Positions 1 to 10,376 of a stretch of DNA of 64,000 nt are shown here, one piece after another. Source of the DNA: Prorocentrum cordatum (lineage: Eukaryota; Sar; Dinophyceae; Prorocentrales; Prorocentraceae); NCBI GenBank assembly GCA_963575745.1, contig CAUYUJ010019274.1, positions 119,284-183,283 on the forward strand, given 5' to 3'. The notes under the pieces are model-generated. The model made no database searches, was not told where the DNA came from, and saw nothing but the letters and a program-made list of their open reading frames with translations. The position numbers and the translations under genes were made by a program. Each line of letters opens with the position of its first letter. The stretch's first letter is position 1.

Positions 1-41
1 ATGTCCGCAATGGGACGTGCTCCCACCCGCAACTTTGTCGC

Positions 42-65
42 TCCGTCTGCCAGTTTTGGCTGAGG
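42..65 (+). other. candidate decayed spliced-leader relict
   Basis: Seen: TCCGT, then CT, then GCCA, an extra G, then TTTTGGCT, then GAGG. Against the known dinoflagellate spliced leader (CCGTAGCCATTTTGGC plus TCAAG) about 19 of 22 positions match, with two inserted bases. It sits directly upstream of coding-like sequence on the same strand. The two indels and changes at the AAG end make it much weaker than the relict at 63950-63971; it may be chance. Confidence 0.3.
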
Positions 66-570
66 AGCTCAGAAGCACACCTGGTGCAGGCAGATGCTCT
101 CACGACAAAGGCAAACACCTCACCCTCCCAGGTAACGAGGGACGTCAGTTTCGCACCTCAGTTTACCCTTGTGGTCTTTGTGGTGCCCTGGCCCGTTCCA
201 TCCTCGATTCTCTGGCCCAGGTCTTGGCCGCAGATGACGAGGCCAACCTCGTGATTGCTCGCGGCTCCCCCGAGGTGCTGAAAGCGTGGTTTAATGTCTT
301 AGTCCTGTGGAGCTCGGAGTCTGATTCTAGATCCCTTGTTCCCTCAGACTTTGGCGCGAAAGCCCAGAGAGGCACACGCGCTGACCCAGAGAGGCATAGG
401 TTCCAGACCCAGCCTGGGCTCACGACACGGCCTCGCCAGATCCAGGCGAAGCCGAATATGAGCAGCAGGTTCTTGATCTGCAGGCCACTGCTGCTAAGGA
501 GGCAGGAGCCCAGGCGTTTGCCCCCTTGACGGCCAGTTTGGCCCACCTCCTCTCCCTTTCTCGCCTCCGA
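66..570 (+). pseudogene. coding-like, mixed-frame sequence (unknown protein)
   Basis: Protein-like composition appears in successive frames: about 66-135 in frame 1, about 170-300 in frame 2 (a helical stretch containing LAQVLAADDEANLVIA) and about 400-545 in frame 1 (EAEYEQQVLDLQATAAKEAG). Stops lie between the segments, including TAG at 397-399. They could be short exons of one gene or a frameshifted retrocopy. A GTAACG donor-like site lies at about 131, but the only acceptor that pairs with it would make a ~30-nt intron, which is not credible. No family recognised. Confidence 0.3.
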
Positions 571-618
571 CGTCGTCGTTGAGGTCGTCTCCTTGTCCCC
601 CCCCCCCCTCCCCCTCCA

Positions 619-810
619 GCCCTGAGCGAGGCCCAGCTGGCCCGCATTCAGGCCAACAGGGCGGCAGCGAGAACCCGCAGAGCCGAACGTGCCCGCCTCG
701 AGCACGAGGCGCGCGCCCCCTGTGGGGCGCTGGAAGGCTCGGGCCCCCCCTCTGTTTCTTTCTCCTTCGAGCGCTGGCTGGGAGGTGGCGAAAGTGGCGG
801 AGCCTCGTGA
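619..810 (+). CDS. candidate terminal exon, basic amphipathic helix protein
   Basis: Sixty-three codons ending at TGA (808-810). They follow a strong polypyrimidine tract (about 597-617) and an AG, as at a 3' splice site. The N-terminal ~30 residues (LSEAQLARIQANRAAARTRR and on) form a basic, Arg/Ala-rich helix of the type 'LxxxQxARIxxNRxxAxxRR', which occurs in several eukaryotic DNA-repair and helicase-associated proteins. That likeness is by eye and does not define a function. The C-terminal half is Gly/Ser-rich and ends GGESGGAS. The same frame is used by the coding-like stretch at 400-545, so the two may belong to one gene. Confidence 0.35.
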   Translation, partial: ALSEAQLARIQANRAAARTRRAERARLEHEARAPCGALEGSGPPSVSFSFERWLGGGESGGAS

Positions 811-1003
811 GGTCCGTGGCACCACCCTCCCAGTCAGGCTAAAAGGTTCGGAGCACGCAAAAGCGAGGCCCAGCGTTGAACAAACAAACCTCCATCTTCC
901 CTGCTGTCCCCCACCTCCCCGTGGAGGGAGCATGTGGGACTGTGTGGGGCCTTTTTGCTCCTGTCTGCTTCTCTCACTTTTTTGTTTGTATGTTTATATG
1001 GTC

Positions 1004-1145
1004 CTCTCTCTCTCTCTCTCTGGTTCTCTTTCTCTGTGTCTCTTTTCTGTCACGTGTGTATATATATAGATCGTTTTCTCTCTTCCTCTCTCTCTCTCTC
1101 TCTAGATATATATGTGTGTGTGTCTCGCTCTCCCTCTCCCTCTCT
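1004..1145. repeat. CT/TC-rich microsatellite
   Basis: Imperfect (CT)n runs interspersed with tgtgtg and tatata. No gene seen here. Confidence 0.85.
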
Positions 1146-2580
1146 CTAATCCGCCACGAAAGGATATGTTCGTAAACCTCCACAAAGAGAATATCCTTGG
1201 TATCCGCCACCAAAATGGACCAATAGTGTGGCAACCGCACCAGGTGGGCGAGGGCCCACATGGGAACCAGCCAAACAAAAACGCGCGGGAGTCTCATGTG
1301 TATATTTGCCCGTGGCTGTGGCGGCCCCGTAGGCCGTGGAGGCAGTAGGCCACCAACTCCAAGAAATCATTGGAGCCCCATTCCTGTGTTATGGTTTCGT
1401 CGGTTGCTCTATATGTTCTGTTTGGCTGGTACCCCCTCTGGTCTCTCGGTCATCTTGTATAGTTATCGTGTTTCTATTGTGAGAGGAGCATAAGAGGGGG
1501 CATATCCGAATTGCATTCTTATGATGGGCCGGTTGAATCACTATTGGAAGAAGGGGAAGGGAGGGTGAAGGAATCCTTCCCCCTCCCTTCCGCACTACGA
1601 GTTCTTGGAACTCGTGGTGCATTTGCGTTGTATCATTTTTGGGGTCCGATTGTACTCAAAGTGGAGGAGGGACCACTACCCATTCCGATGTACCCTCTGT
1701 CGTCCCTTCCCATCCTCCCTTATCCTCCCATTTTCTCGCCTCCTCCCTCCTCCATTGCATTGCTTTGAACTGGATTGCGTTACGTTGCATTGCGGTGTAT
1801 TTCATCATGTTGCATCGCATTTCGTCGCATTCGCAATGCGTTAGGGTTTATTATTGGCCCTCGGCTTAAACGGAGCCCAAGGGTCGAAGGGAGTACGTTG
1901 AAACGCATCGCGTTGCATCCTGCTGCATTGCATTACGTCGCATTTGCATTGCATTTGAGACCCGCCAACGCCCTCGGTCTAGACAGAGAGCCCAAGGTCG
2001 GAGGAAGGTGGGGGGGCCTATTGCATTCGTATCGCACTTCTGCTGCAATACTACTGTGTTTTGATTGAGGGAAAAAGGGGGAAGAGGAGGAGGAGGAGAA
2101 AGGAAGGGGGGGGGATAACTCCTCTTGCATTCACATTGCAACCCTACTGGGGGGAGGTAGGGGGATGGGCGTTTAAATATTGCATCCCTGTTGCGTTCCC
2201 ATTGGAAGAGGAGGGACGGTGGACGCGGGGGGCCATCAGGACAGGGAAGAACTCCTCGATATTACTCTTGTGTCCCTCGTGTAACCTTGTTGGGGGGAGG
2301 AGGGATGAAGGGCGGGCGGAAGAATCCTTACGATATGCTTATGGCATTCCTGGTGTGTTCCGATTGGAAAAGGAAAGAGCGCGTTGGGATTAGGTTTTGC
2401 TACTCAGCTCCCATGACGTACTTGGGGGTGGTATGCCTCGGTGTATTTACCTGCTGCCCCTCTCACTCCGTCTCTCAAATCAGCCGCACTTGTTTGCAGG
2501 CTTCCACAAAGGGAATCATTGCGTTGTCCTCCTCGAAAAGAAACACTGGATGGCCGAACGCACAAGGAATTACCAGCCCC
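1146..2580. other. non-coding stretch with degenerate GCATT repeats
   Basis: No convincing gene. At 1312-1360 a GCGGCCCCGTAGGCCGTGG segment is related to 4987-5030. From about 1745 to 2140 imperfect repeats of TTGCATTGC/GTTGCATT type recur, separated by G-rich patches. The rest is unremarkable. Confidence 0.5.
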
Positions 2581-2584
2581 CCCC

Positions 2585-2640
2585 CCAAAAAAAAACATAA
2601 TGTTCGCGAAGGACCCAACCATACGCAGGTGTGAGAGCCG
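2585..2640 (+). repeat. partial boundary module of repeat family A
   Basis: An A-run followed by GCGAAGGACCCAACCATACG and CAGGTGTGA. The same order follows the full module at 3611-3655 (GCGAAGGACACGACCATATG then CAGGTATGA). It immediately precedes the 89-bp array. Confidence 0.5.
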
Positions 2641-3425
2641 CAGGGCAGGTGAGACGAAGCAAAGGGAATCCCCAATGGGGCCACGAACCGTGTGAGGGGT
2701 GTGCCAAAATGAGGCGGGGCCGCCGTGCGAACCCTGCCACTGAGGCTTTCGGTGGAGCCCCCTCTGGGGCCACGAACCGTGTGAAGGGTGCGCCAAAATG
2801 GGGCGGGGCCGCCATGCGAACCCTGCCACTGAAGCCTTCGGTGGAACTCCCTATGGGGCCACGAACCGTGTGAAGGGTGCGCCGAATGGGGCGGGGCCGC
2901 CATGCGAACCCTGCCACCGGGCGGGGCCTTCGGTGGAGCTCCCTATGGGGCCACGAACCGTGCGACGGGTGCGCCAAAATGGGGCGGGGCCGCCGTGCGA
3001 ACCCTGCCACTGCGGCCTTCGGTGGAGCCCCCTATGGGGCCACGAACCGTGCGAGGGGTGCGCCAAAATGGGGCGGGGCCGCCATGCGAACCCTACCGCA
3101 GGAGCCTTCGGTGGACCTCCCTATAGGGCCACGAACCGTGTGAAAGGTGCGCCAAAACGCGGGGCCGCCATGCGAACCCTGCCAGTGAGGCCTTCGGTGG
3201 AGCTTTCTATGGGGCCACGATCTTGGTGAGGGGTGTGCCGAAATGGGGCGGGGCCGCCATGCGAACCCTGCCACTGGGACCTTAGGTGGAGCTCCCTATG
3301 GGGCCACGATCCTCGTGACGGGTGCGCCAAAATGGGGCGGGGCCGCCATGCGAACCCTGCCACTGCGGCCTTCGGTGGAGCGCCCTATGGGGCCACGAAG
3401 CGCGTGAGCGGTGTGCCGAAATGGG
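2641..3425 (+). repeat. 89-bp tandem array (family A), about 9 units
   Basis: The landmark GGGGCCACGA starts at 2677, 2766, 2855, 2947, 3036, 3125 (variant), 3211, 3300 and 3389, giving spacings of 89, 89, 92, 89, 89, 86, 89 and 89. Each unit carries GCCAAAATGGGGCGGGGCC, CCATGCGAACCCTGCCACTG and a CTTCGGTGGAGCTCCCTATG block. The period is not a multiple of three, so open frames here are not genes. Confidence 0.9.
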
Positions 3426-3427
3426 TG

Positions 3428-3428
3428 G

Positions 3429-3463
<35 letters not shown>

Positions 3464-3530
3464 CTGGTGATGATGACGTCGATGATGTCGATGATGACGA
3501 TGGTGGTAATGATGATGGTAATGAGAGGAG
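3428..3530 (+). repeat. (GAT)n microsatellite
   Basis: A nearly pure GAT run followed by degenerate GAT/GGT triplets. It grows directly out of the end of the 89-bp array. Confidence 0.9.
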
Positions 3531-3569
3531 GGAGGAGGGGGAGGAGGAGAACAGGAGGAGAACGCGGGG

Positions 3570-3660
3570 CACCGTCTCTTCAAAACGAGGACCCAACACC
3601 ACAGGATGGTTGGGAAAAAACCTGGCGAAGGACACGACCATATGCAGGTATGAATACCGT
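3570..3660 (+). repeat. boundary module of family A, copy 1
   Basis: A purine-rich GGAGG tract and ACGCGGGGC lead into TTCAAAACGAGGACCCAAC, then ACCACAGGATGGTTGGGAAA, then a GCGAAGGACACGACCATATG tail. Other copies are at 4936-4980 (+), 5866-5905 (-), 8615-8660 (-) and 60440-60485 (+). Confidence 0.7.
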
Positions 3661-3959
3661 AATGGCGAATACCATCTTCACCGCCCGCGCTCCCTATGGG
3701 GCCACGAACCGCGCGAGGGGTGCGCTGACATCCGTGGCGGGGCACACAACGCGAACGAAGACGGAAGGTCTGCGTGCGAGAGACTGAAAGCGGGTGAGTC
3801 CGAGCGCGAGTGAAATTGATTATGAATGAATCTTCGCGCGCGTGAGTCTAAGTGCATAGGTGTCGACGCCCATGTCGGCACGCCCCTCACGAGGATCGCG
3901 CCCACTTCCTTCCCGTTGTTTTTCTGCCTTTTTGCCCGTGCACGCCAATGTCCAAAGCT

Positions 3960-4320
3960 GCGGGCGCGGCGCCGCACGGAGTCCCCGCGACGCACGCCGG
4001 TCGCCCCGAAGGGGTCCCGGCGACGCGCGCGGGTCGTCCGCTGCGCGGAACAGAGAGAGCTAGCTGGCTGGCTGATAAAGGGGCGGCAAAGCTCTGGCCG
4101 CTGGGCAGAGCAGCGACGACAGGGGCGAGCGAGGCGCTGGGCAGAGCGCAGGATGGAGTTCCCGCGACGCGTGCTGGTCGCCCCAAGAGGGTCCCAGCGA
4201 CTCGCGCGGGTCGCCCGCGGCGCGAGACCAAACAATCAGACCGTCAAGAGACAGCGAGGCTCGAGCGGGCCGCTCCTGAGGTCAAGCCTCGCGGATAAAC
4301 TCGGTGAAGCCCAGCTGCCT
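3960..4320 (+). repeat. GC-rich hairpin repeat segment (left arm)
   Basis: Repeats of GTCGCCCCGAAGGGGTCCC with GCGACGCGCGCGGGTCGTCC at 3985-4045 and 4150-4225. Each unit can fold on CCCC-GAA-GGGG. It continues to GCGAGGCTCGAGCGGGCC and CCTCGCGGATAAACTCGGTG. The reverse complement of 7805-8150 carries the same blocks in the same order. Confidence 0.7.
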
Positions 4321-4334
4321 GCCGAGGGCCGTCG

Positions 4335-4860
4335 CCTCTCGGGCGCGCCAAATTGGGGCGGCGCCGCCATGCGAGTTCCGCCACTGGGACCTTAGGTGGA
4401 GCTCCCTATGAAGGAGGCGGCGACGCCATGCATGTTCCGCCACTGGGAGCTTAGGTGGAGCTCCCTATGGGGCAACGAAACGTGTAAGGGGTGCGCCAGA
4501 ATGGGGCGGGGCCGCCGTGCGAATACTATCACTGGGGCCTTCGGTGGAGCTCCGCATGGGGCCACGAACCGTGCGAGGGGTGTACCAAAATGGGGCGGGG
4601 CCGCCGTGCGAGTTCCGCCACTGGGGCCTTCGGTGGAACTCCCTATGGAGCCACGAAGCGTGTGCAGGGTGTGCCAAAATGCGGCGGGGATGCCATGCGA
4701 GTTCCGCCGCTGGGCCCTTAGGTGGAGCTCCCCATGGGGCCATGAAACAATTCAGGGGTGTGCCAAAATGGGGCGGGGATGCCATGCGAGTTCCACCACT
4801 GGGACCTTAGGTGGAGCTCCCTATGAGGTCACGAAACGTGTGAGGGGTGTGCCGAAACAG
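4335..4860 (+). repeat. 89-bp family A array, second block
   Basis: About six diverged units with the same landmarks as 2641-3425 (ATGCGAGTTCCGCCACTGGG, CTTAGGTGGAGCTCCCTATG, GTGCCAAAATGGGGCGGGG). Units here prefer TTCCGCCACTGGG where the first block has CCCTGCCACTG. Confidence 0.85.
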
Positions 4861-4935
4861 AGACACGCGGAGGGCAGAGGCAAAGAGGGGAGGAGGGAGG
4901 GGGGCAGCGGGAGGAAGGAACGCGGGGCTGTGTCA

Positions 4936-4985
4936 CTTCAAAACGAGGACCCATCACCACAGGATGGTGGGGAAAAACCGAAATC
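4936..4985 (+). repeat. boundary module of family A, copy 2
   Basis: ACTTCAAAACGAGGACCCAT, then CACCACAGGATGGTGGGGAA, preceded by a purine-rich tract and ACGCGGGGC exactly as in copy 1. Confidence 0.7.
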
Positions 4986-5284
4986 GTGGCGCGCGGCCCC
5001 GCAGGCCGTGGGGGCAGTGAGCCGCCAGCCACATAAAAACAACTCGCCAGAATACTTCTAGTCCGCGCGCGCCGTGGCTGCCCCTGGGTGTCCCCGGACA
5101 AGCAATACCCCGGGCAAGTCCCGGGCGGTCCCCGTCACGGATGCCGGGACTCCTGGGGGCTAGCTTCAGGGCCGTCAAGAAAGTCTCAAGAGGCTCCCGA
5201 GGCCGGCCCGGAGTCACCAGAAGTCGTTTCAACATGCCCAAGATAGCCTCCTGACGGCTTCAACCACCTCCAAGACGCACGAAC
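4986..5284. other. header region of CCAAGAGGC family B, no gene
   Basis: GCGGCCCCGCAGGCCGTGGG (about 4988-5007), then CGCGCGCGCCGTGGCTGCCC and ACCCCGGGCAAGTCCCGGGC. The last parts resemble headers at 30240-30310, 31230-31290 and 55995-56050 that precede other CCAAGAGGC arrays. Confidence 0.45.
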
Positions 5285-5715
5285 ATGCCTCCAAAACCAT
5301 TCCAAAGAAGCCCCCTCGAGGCAAAATTCAACGATTTCCCAACGGATGTTTTATGTTTTTCAGCGTGCGAACGCCCTCTAAGACGGCCCAAGAAGCCCCT
5401 AAGATCGTTCCAGGACGGCCTAAGAGGCCTCCAAGAGACCCCCACCACGGCCCAAGAGGACCAGGCCTCCAAAACGGACTGAGAGAGCCCCAGGACGGCC
5501 CTAAGAGGGGGCCCAGAAGGAGGAAGCCGAACGGGCATTTCGAGCCCTCGGCCCCAAGAGGCGTCCAGGCTGCTCCAAGCGGCCCCCTAGAGCCCCCCCC
5601 AAGAAGTCCAAGAGGTCCCCAAGAGGGCCAAGACAGCCCCAAGAGGCATCCAAGGCGCCCCCAAGAGGCCCCCAAGAGCCCCGAAAACTCTACACGGGAG
5701 CTCCCCGAGAACCTT
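5285..5715 (+). repeat. CCAAGAGGC-type array (family B)
   Basis: Dense degenerate ~10-20-bp units built from CCAAGAGG and CCAAGACGG, with an AT-richer spacer at about 5325-5365. Sibling arrays: 30345-30965, 31535-31798 continuing at 41604-41745, 41985-42540 (-), 47555-47700, 48855-49165, 50430-50935 (-), 56060-56640 and 60555-60665. Confidence 0.75.
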
Positions 5716-5865
5716 CCGAAGAGACACCGGGAAGCACTCATGAGGACCCCACCCACAACCGCAGCAGCGCCAACCAGCAGCGCCACATGGGCCACGAACG
5801 CGCACGTAAACGCCAACGATGGCACAATACGAGGGGCCGGCGGGCGCTTTTTCCCCCCAGCCATT

Positions 5866-5945
5866 TTGTAGTGTGGGATCCTCGTTTTGAAAAGACAATC
5901 CACGCGTTTCCTCTGATTCTCCTCCCCGTTCCCCCCCTTAATTAT
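5866..5945 (-). repeat. boundary module of family A, copy 3 (reverse)
   Basis: On the minus strand: GGAGG-rich tract, AACGCGTGG, then TTTTCAAAACGAGGATCCCA and CACTACAAAATGGCTGGGG. Same internal order as the plus-strand copies. Confidence 0.65.
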
Positions 5946-5949
5946 CATT

Positions 5950-7010
5950 GTTTTCCGATTCAATCTACCAGTTCGATGCACCCACACCTTGGTCCCATAA
6001 GGAAACCCACCGAAGCCCCAACGGCAGGGTCCACAGGCGGACCCCCGCCCGTCGCATGTCCATGTCGGCACACCCCTCACACGCTCCGTGGCCCAATAAG
6101 GACTCCACAAAGGCCCCAGCGCCAGGTCCCACGTGCGGTTCCTAGCCCACCGCATGTCCATTGCGGCATTCCCTTCACACGTTCCGTGGCCCCATACGGA
6201 GCCCCACCGAAGGCCCCAGCGGCAGGGTCCACAAGCGGTTCCGCGCCCACCGCGTGTCCATGTCGGCACACCCCTCACACGTGTCGGCACCATACGGAGT
6301 TCCACCGGAGGCCCTCATTGGCAGGCTCCACGTGCGGTTCCCTGCCCACCGCAGGTCAATTTCGGCACGCCCATAAGATGCGTTGTGGCCCCATGGGGGG
6401 CCCAACCGAACGCCCCAATGGCAGGGTCCACATGCGGCCCAGGGCCCACCGCATGTCCGTTTCAACACACCACTCACATGTTTCGTGGCCGTCTTGGGAA
6501 CTCCACCGAAGGCCCCAACGGTAGGGTCCACAAGCGGTTCCCCACCAGCCGCATGTTAATTCCAGCCCCCCCTCTCACACGCTTGTGGCTGCAAATGGAG
6601 CTCCACCGCAGTCTCCAGTGGAAGGATCCACGAGCGGTTCCCCGCCCACCGCATGTCCATTTCGGCACACCAAGGCCCCAAGTCCTCAAACGTTCCCCCG
6701 TTTACCGCATATCCGTTTCGGCACACTCCTCACGCGATCCGTGGCCCCATAGGGAGTTCCACCGAAGGCCCCACTGGCAGGCTCCACGTGCGGTCCCCAG
6801 CCCACCGCATGTCAATTTCGGCACACCGGTGCCACGGTTCGTGGCCTTGTGAAGAGCCCCACCGAAGGCCCCAGCGGCAGGGACCACATGTGGTTCCCCG
6901 CCCACCGCCTGTCCATTGCGGCACCTCTCACACGTTTCGTGGCCTCGTGCGGAACTCCACCGCCAGTGGCAAGCAAGGTGCACACGAAGTTCCCAACCCA
7001 CCGCATGTCA
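5950..7010 (-). repeat. family A array, reverse orientation
   Basis: About a dozen diverged 80-95-bp units. On the minus strand the landmarks are GGTGGGCxxGGAACCGC, TGGACCCTGCC, GGGCCTTCGGTGGAGCTCC and TGTGCCGAAATTGACATGCG. It mirrors the plus-strand arrays at 2641-3425 and 4335-4860. Confidence 0.8.
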
Positions 7011-7800
7011 ACTAGTTGGTTCCAACAAAAATTCTTTTGAAATTCGCAACAAGAAGTATATGTGTGTACGCCCATCGGCGAAGTGAATGGTCGCGCGCGC
7101 GCGTGTTCCGCGCTCGCGCGCGCGAAATCCCAAGACGCCCCCATGGCCGCAAGATGGTTCCAAAAAGGCCTCAGGCCACAAACGGCAACGTCCAGACGAC
7201 CCTGGGATGACGCCACCCCGACACGATCCCGCCATGGATTCTGGACCACCCCAGGCCGATTCGAACATGACCGAACAAGAACCACGAGTGACGCCGAGAT
7301 GGCCCGATGGCAACAAGATGGATCCACGCGCGCCCAGGGTGGCCCCAGAATGAACACGACGGCTGCGCGATCCAAGCATGACCGACGATTTGATACCAAG
7401 ATGATACCAAGACGACCCTGACATGCAAAAAATGCTGCAACGTCGGAGCCGCATCTTACTTCAAAACGACCCAAGCATGGCGGGATCCGTGGACGACCCG
7501 GGATAATTGTTTACCCTATGTTGAGCGGGCGGGATGTTATTTAATTTGGCTGAACTAAACTTATACGATTTAAGGGGAGTAAGCTAGGCGGGATCCCGCC
7601 GGGCCCACGGGAGAAGACTACATTGCTAAGCTTCTACCGGAGGCAAGGGGTCTCGGGCAAGGCGTCATTTACTTCCGCTGTCTTCAATGGCCTTCCGACG
7701 TTTTCCGCCGTCGGTTTCCGCTAGTGGGCGGCATGACGAAAACCCCAAGAACTTGCATGGGCCGACGTACGCCACACCACTCACACGCTTCGTGCCCCCA
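7011..7800. other. no gene recognised
   Basis: Unique-looking sequence with a CG-rich alternating run at 7090-7125 (cgcgcgcgcg). Open frames on both strands are short and shadow one another, with no recognisable domain. Confidence 0.4.
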
Positions 7801-8160
7801 GGGAACTGGACTTCACCGAACTGATCCGCGAAGCCTCACCTGAATATCGGCCCGCCCGAGCCTTGCCTCCTGTCCTGTGTCGACATATTTGACCTGTCGT
7901 CGCGGACAACCCGCGCACGTCGCTGGAATTCTCTCGGGGCGCCCAACGCGCGTCGCGGGGAACCCCTTCTGCGCTCTGCCTTCAGGAACTACCCGCCTCC
8001 CGCGCGCCCTGGCTGGTGCCTCGCCCGTGGGCAACCATCTGTTTCTTCCCGCCCCGTGCCGCGGACGACCCGCGCGCCTCGCCACGACTCTTTCGGGGCG
8101 ACCAGCGAGCGTCGCGGGAATTCCGCGCTGCGCCTGGAACCGTGACCGTCAAGGCGCGAA
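7801..8160 (-). repeat. GC-rich hairpin repeat segment (right arm)
   Basis: Reverse-complement counterpart of 3960-4320: on the minus strand AATTCCCGCGACGCTCGCTG, GTCGCCCCGAAAGAGTC, GCGCGCGGGTCGTCCGCGGC, then AAGGCTCGGGCGGGCC and GCTTCGCGGATCAGTTCGG. Confidence 0.65.
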
Positions 8161-8475
8161 GACAAAATGGAGAGATCGATGAGGAGAAAAATATGGACAC
8201 AAAGCGGCGGGGCCCCAGGCTCGGCCACCGCGGCGGAGGCGGGCCAGGGCGCAATACACGACTGAAGTAGGGGAGGGGGTGGGGGGGAGACAATGAAAAA
8301 ACTGGCACGAAACGGCGGCGCACGGAGCGTCGGCCAAACAATGACGACTCCCCGTTCGCCCGCGTCAGCTTTCTTCCCCCACATCCACGCCGCAATCTCA
8401 TTGCTCGCTCCCTTCCCTCATACCATTTGCCTCGCGATGATCGAAAGACCCAGCCGCGGTCCCCGCATGCAGGCC
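8161..8475. other. no gene recognised
   Basis: Linker between the hairpin segment and the last family A unit. A G-run at 8270-8290 is the only notable feature. Confidence 0.35.
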
Positions 8476-8660
8476 CCCCGCCATATTTCGGCACGCCCTC
8501 CACGCGCTTCGTGGACCGGTAAGGAGGTTCACCGAAGGCGACGCTCACAACGACGGCGCTCACAACTGCATATGATTGGGTGCTTGGAAAGGTTCATTGT
8601 TATGTTGTTTCGGTTGCGTTTCCGAACCATTATGTCGTGGTGGGTCCTCGTTTTGCGTTT
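8476..8660 (-). repeat. family A unit plus boundary module (reverse)
   Basis: 8476-8545 is a single degenerate 89-bp-family unit (CATATTTCGGCACGCCCTCC, CACCGAAGG). At 8615-8660 the minus strand reads CGCAAAACGAGGACCCACCA, then CGACATAATGGTTCGGAAA, which is the boundary module. This is the outer end of the inverted structure. Confidence 0.55.
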
Positions 8661-9224
8661 CGTCTTTGTCAAATAAAACCATGCGGAGCACTCTCGCGAG
8701 TCGGCCGCGCGCGCACGTCGAACCCGTTCCAAAACCTTCATCACCGACGCGAAGACGCCGTCATCATCGCCGGCGTGATCAGCATCTGCGCCGCCATTGG
8801 CCGCGCCGTCGTCATTGTCACCATCGCCACCAACATCGCTACCATCATCATCGCGTCTACCGCTGCGACGTTGCCATGATACCGCGCCCGCCCAAGTCGC
8901 CGACTCGCCCTGATGTGCCCCCGGGAAGTGACCAGCGAACGGTCACCGCCACCGCGGCCGTGTCGGTCGCGCCAAACTACCTGGCCGCTGCGCGCGCGAG
9001 CATGCGCGGGCTAGCGCGGCCGCAGACATGCACCAGCCAACAACAAGCACGAATCGCAATCGCCGCCCCAAGGGTTTTGCAAACCAAGTCGCGGGTGAGT
9101 GGGTGGGAGTATTGCGCGAGCAGTGGAGTTGACAACAGCAAGCTCCAAACGTGAGTTCTCCTTTCTATATAAGAATTAATTCTACCACCCGCCCCCCCAG
9201 GACTTAAAGACCCCCCTCTTCGCA
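8661..9224. other. no gene recognised
   Basis: 8770-8870 is rich in ATC/GCC triplets (degenerate microsatellite). The remainder leads into the LINE and may include its undetected 5' part. Confidence 0.35.
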
Positions 9225-10376
9225 TTGCAACTTACATATGATTATGCCCCGTCGTCCGTCCTCACTGCGAATTCAAAATATCCCAGCCAAACCGGTGTCG
9301 ACCCCCCTCGGTTCCCTTGCAAAAAACTACTATGCGCGCACATTCGTTCATCAAAAATCATAAGGTTTCAATGTGGTGGCCTCAGTGTGCTGACGACGGG
9401 CCGTGTCCGGGTCACCCGGATCGCGTCTGAGCGCCGGACGGGCCCTGGGGGGGCTGTCGCTGGGGGTGAAGGTGCCATCTTTCACATCCACACAGCTCAC
9501 CGTACAGCACTGCTGGCTGTGGTACACTTGCGGGCGGCCGACGACGACGACGCACGGAATGGTATGCTACAGCGGGTGGCAGAACAGCACGCTACGTTAG
9601 GAGGGGGGATCCCACTGCTGATCGCTGGCGACTACAACACTACGCCGGAAGATCCCATCATTACCGAGACTGCACGGTTACTGGGGCTCCGGGTCCAGAG
9701 CCCAGGAGAGTCCACGAGGCGGGAATCGAGCTGGGAGATCGACTTTTTCATGGTCACGAAAACTATGACAACTACCAGGGCTGTGGCGAATACGCATACA
9801 CTATCTGACCATAAGTTGGTGACAGTGGATGTGCAGTTCGACGCACCACAACCTACTGCCGGATGCTCGTGGCGGCGTGCGGCACGGTACGGTACGCTGA
9901 AGACGACTCAAGACGCAGCACGAGCGGACGCACAAGGCACCGCAAACACGACCACGACGCAAAACACGAGCAGACCAACAACTCAGCACGACCCACAACA
10001 ACATCCAACACGCGATCATGGCGCAGATGCAACACCACGCAGCACGCCCACGACGCAGCACGAGCAGACCCACAACGCAGCACCACCGACCCATGGGGAC
10101 ATCGTGGAGGGCCTGGTTGCCCAGTGGAGGGCTTTACCAGCTTACGACATCCATGACGGCACCGTGGACGAGTGGTGGACGGACTGGAGTGCACGAGCAG
10201 AGGCAGTACTACAATCCCAACCCGCGGTGGTCCTGACCAAGGGCGCTGTCCCTAAATCTGACTTCCCGTTTGCCCAATGGGAGCGAAGGGAGAAAGGCGA
10301 CGACGTCTGCGGCAACTCATCCAACGGCTCCGGTCCCCACCGGCACGGCGAGGGCGGAAAGCAGCCGGGAAGATAG
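9225..10376 (+). pseudogene. LINE endonuclease domain (C-terminal part) and linker
   Basis: Predicted target-DNA-nicking endonuclease of the APE/exonuclease III fold. The phosphohydrolase motifs visible are AGDYNTTPEDP (about 9629-9660, the GDxN motif), the DFF strand (about 9740) and SDHKLVTVDV (about 9805-9835, the terminal SDH motif). The upstream catalytic Asn/Glu motifs are missing, so the domain is truncated. After the endonuclease comes a linker rich in Gln/Thr/His from low-complexity CACGACGCA-type repeats (9900-10080), then a Trp-containing segment (WWTDW) before the frame changes to that of the reverse transcriptase. Confidence 0.75.

Noticed and set aside
130-162. 30-nt GT...AG intron
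   Set aside because: Too short to be spliced by a known spliceosome; the same objection applies to apparent 22- and 32-nt introns near 25690 (-) and 23430 (-).
2700-3340. Spliced-leader core CCATTTTGGC on the minus strand of each 89-bp unit
   Set aside because: Only the 10-base core matches; neither the CCGTAG start nor the CAAG end is present, so it is most likely coincidence.
2641-3425. CRISPR-like regularity of the 89-bp array
   Set aside because: Units are contiguous with no unique spacers, and the window is eukaryotic.
2641-7010. Repetitive Trp/Arg/Pro-rich 'proteins' in family A arrays
   Set aside because: The unit is about 89 bp, so the frame changes every unit; similar peptides appear in all frames and on both strands.
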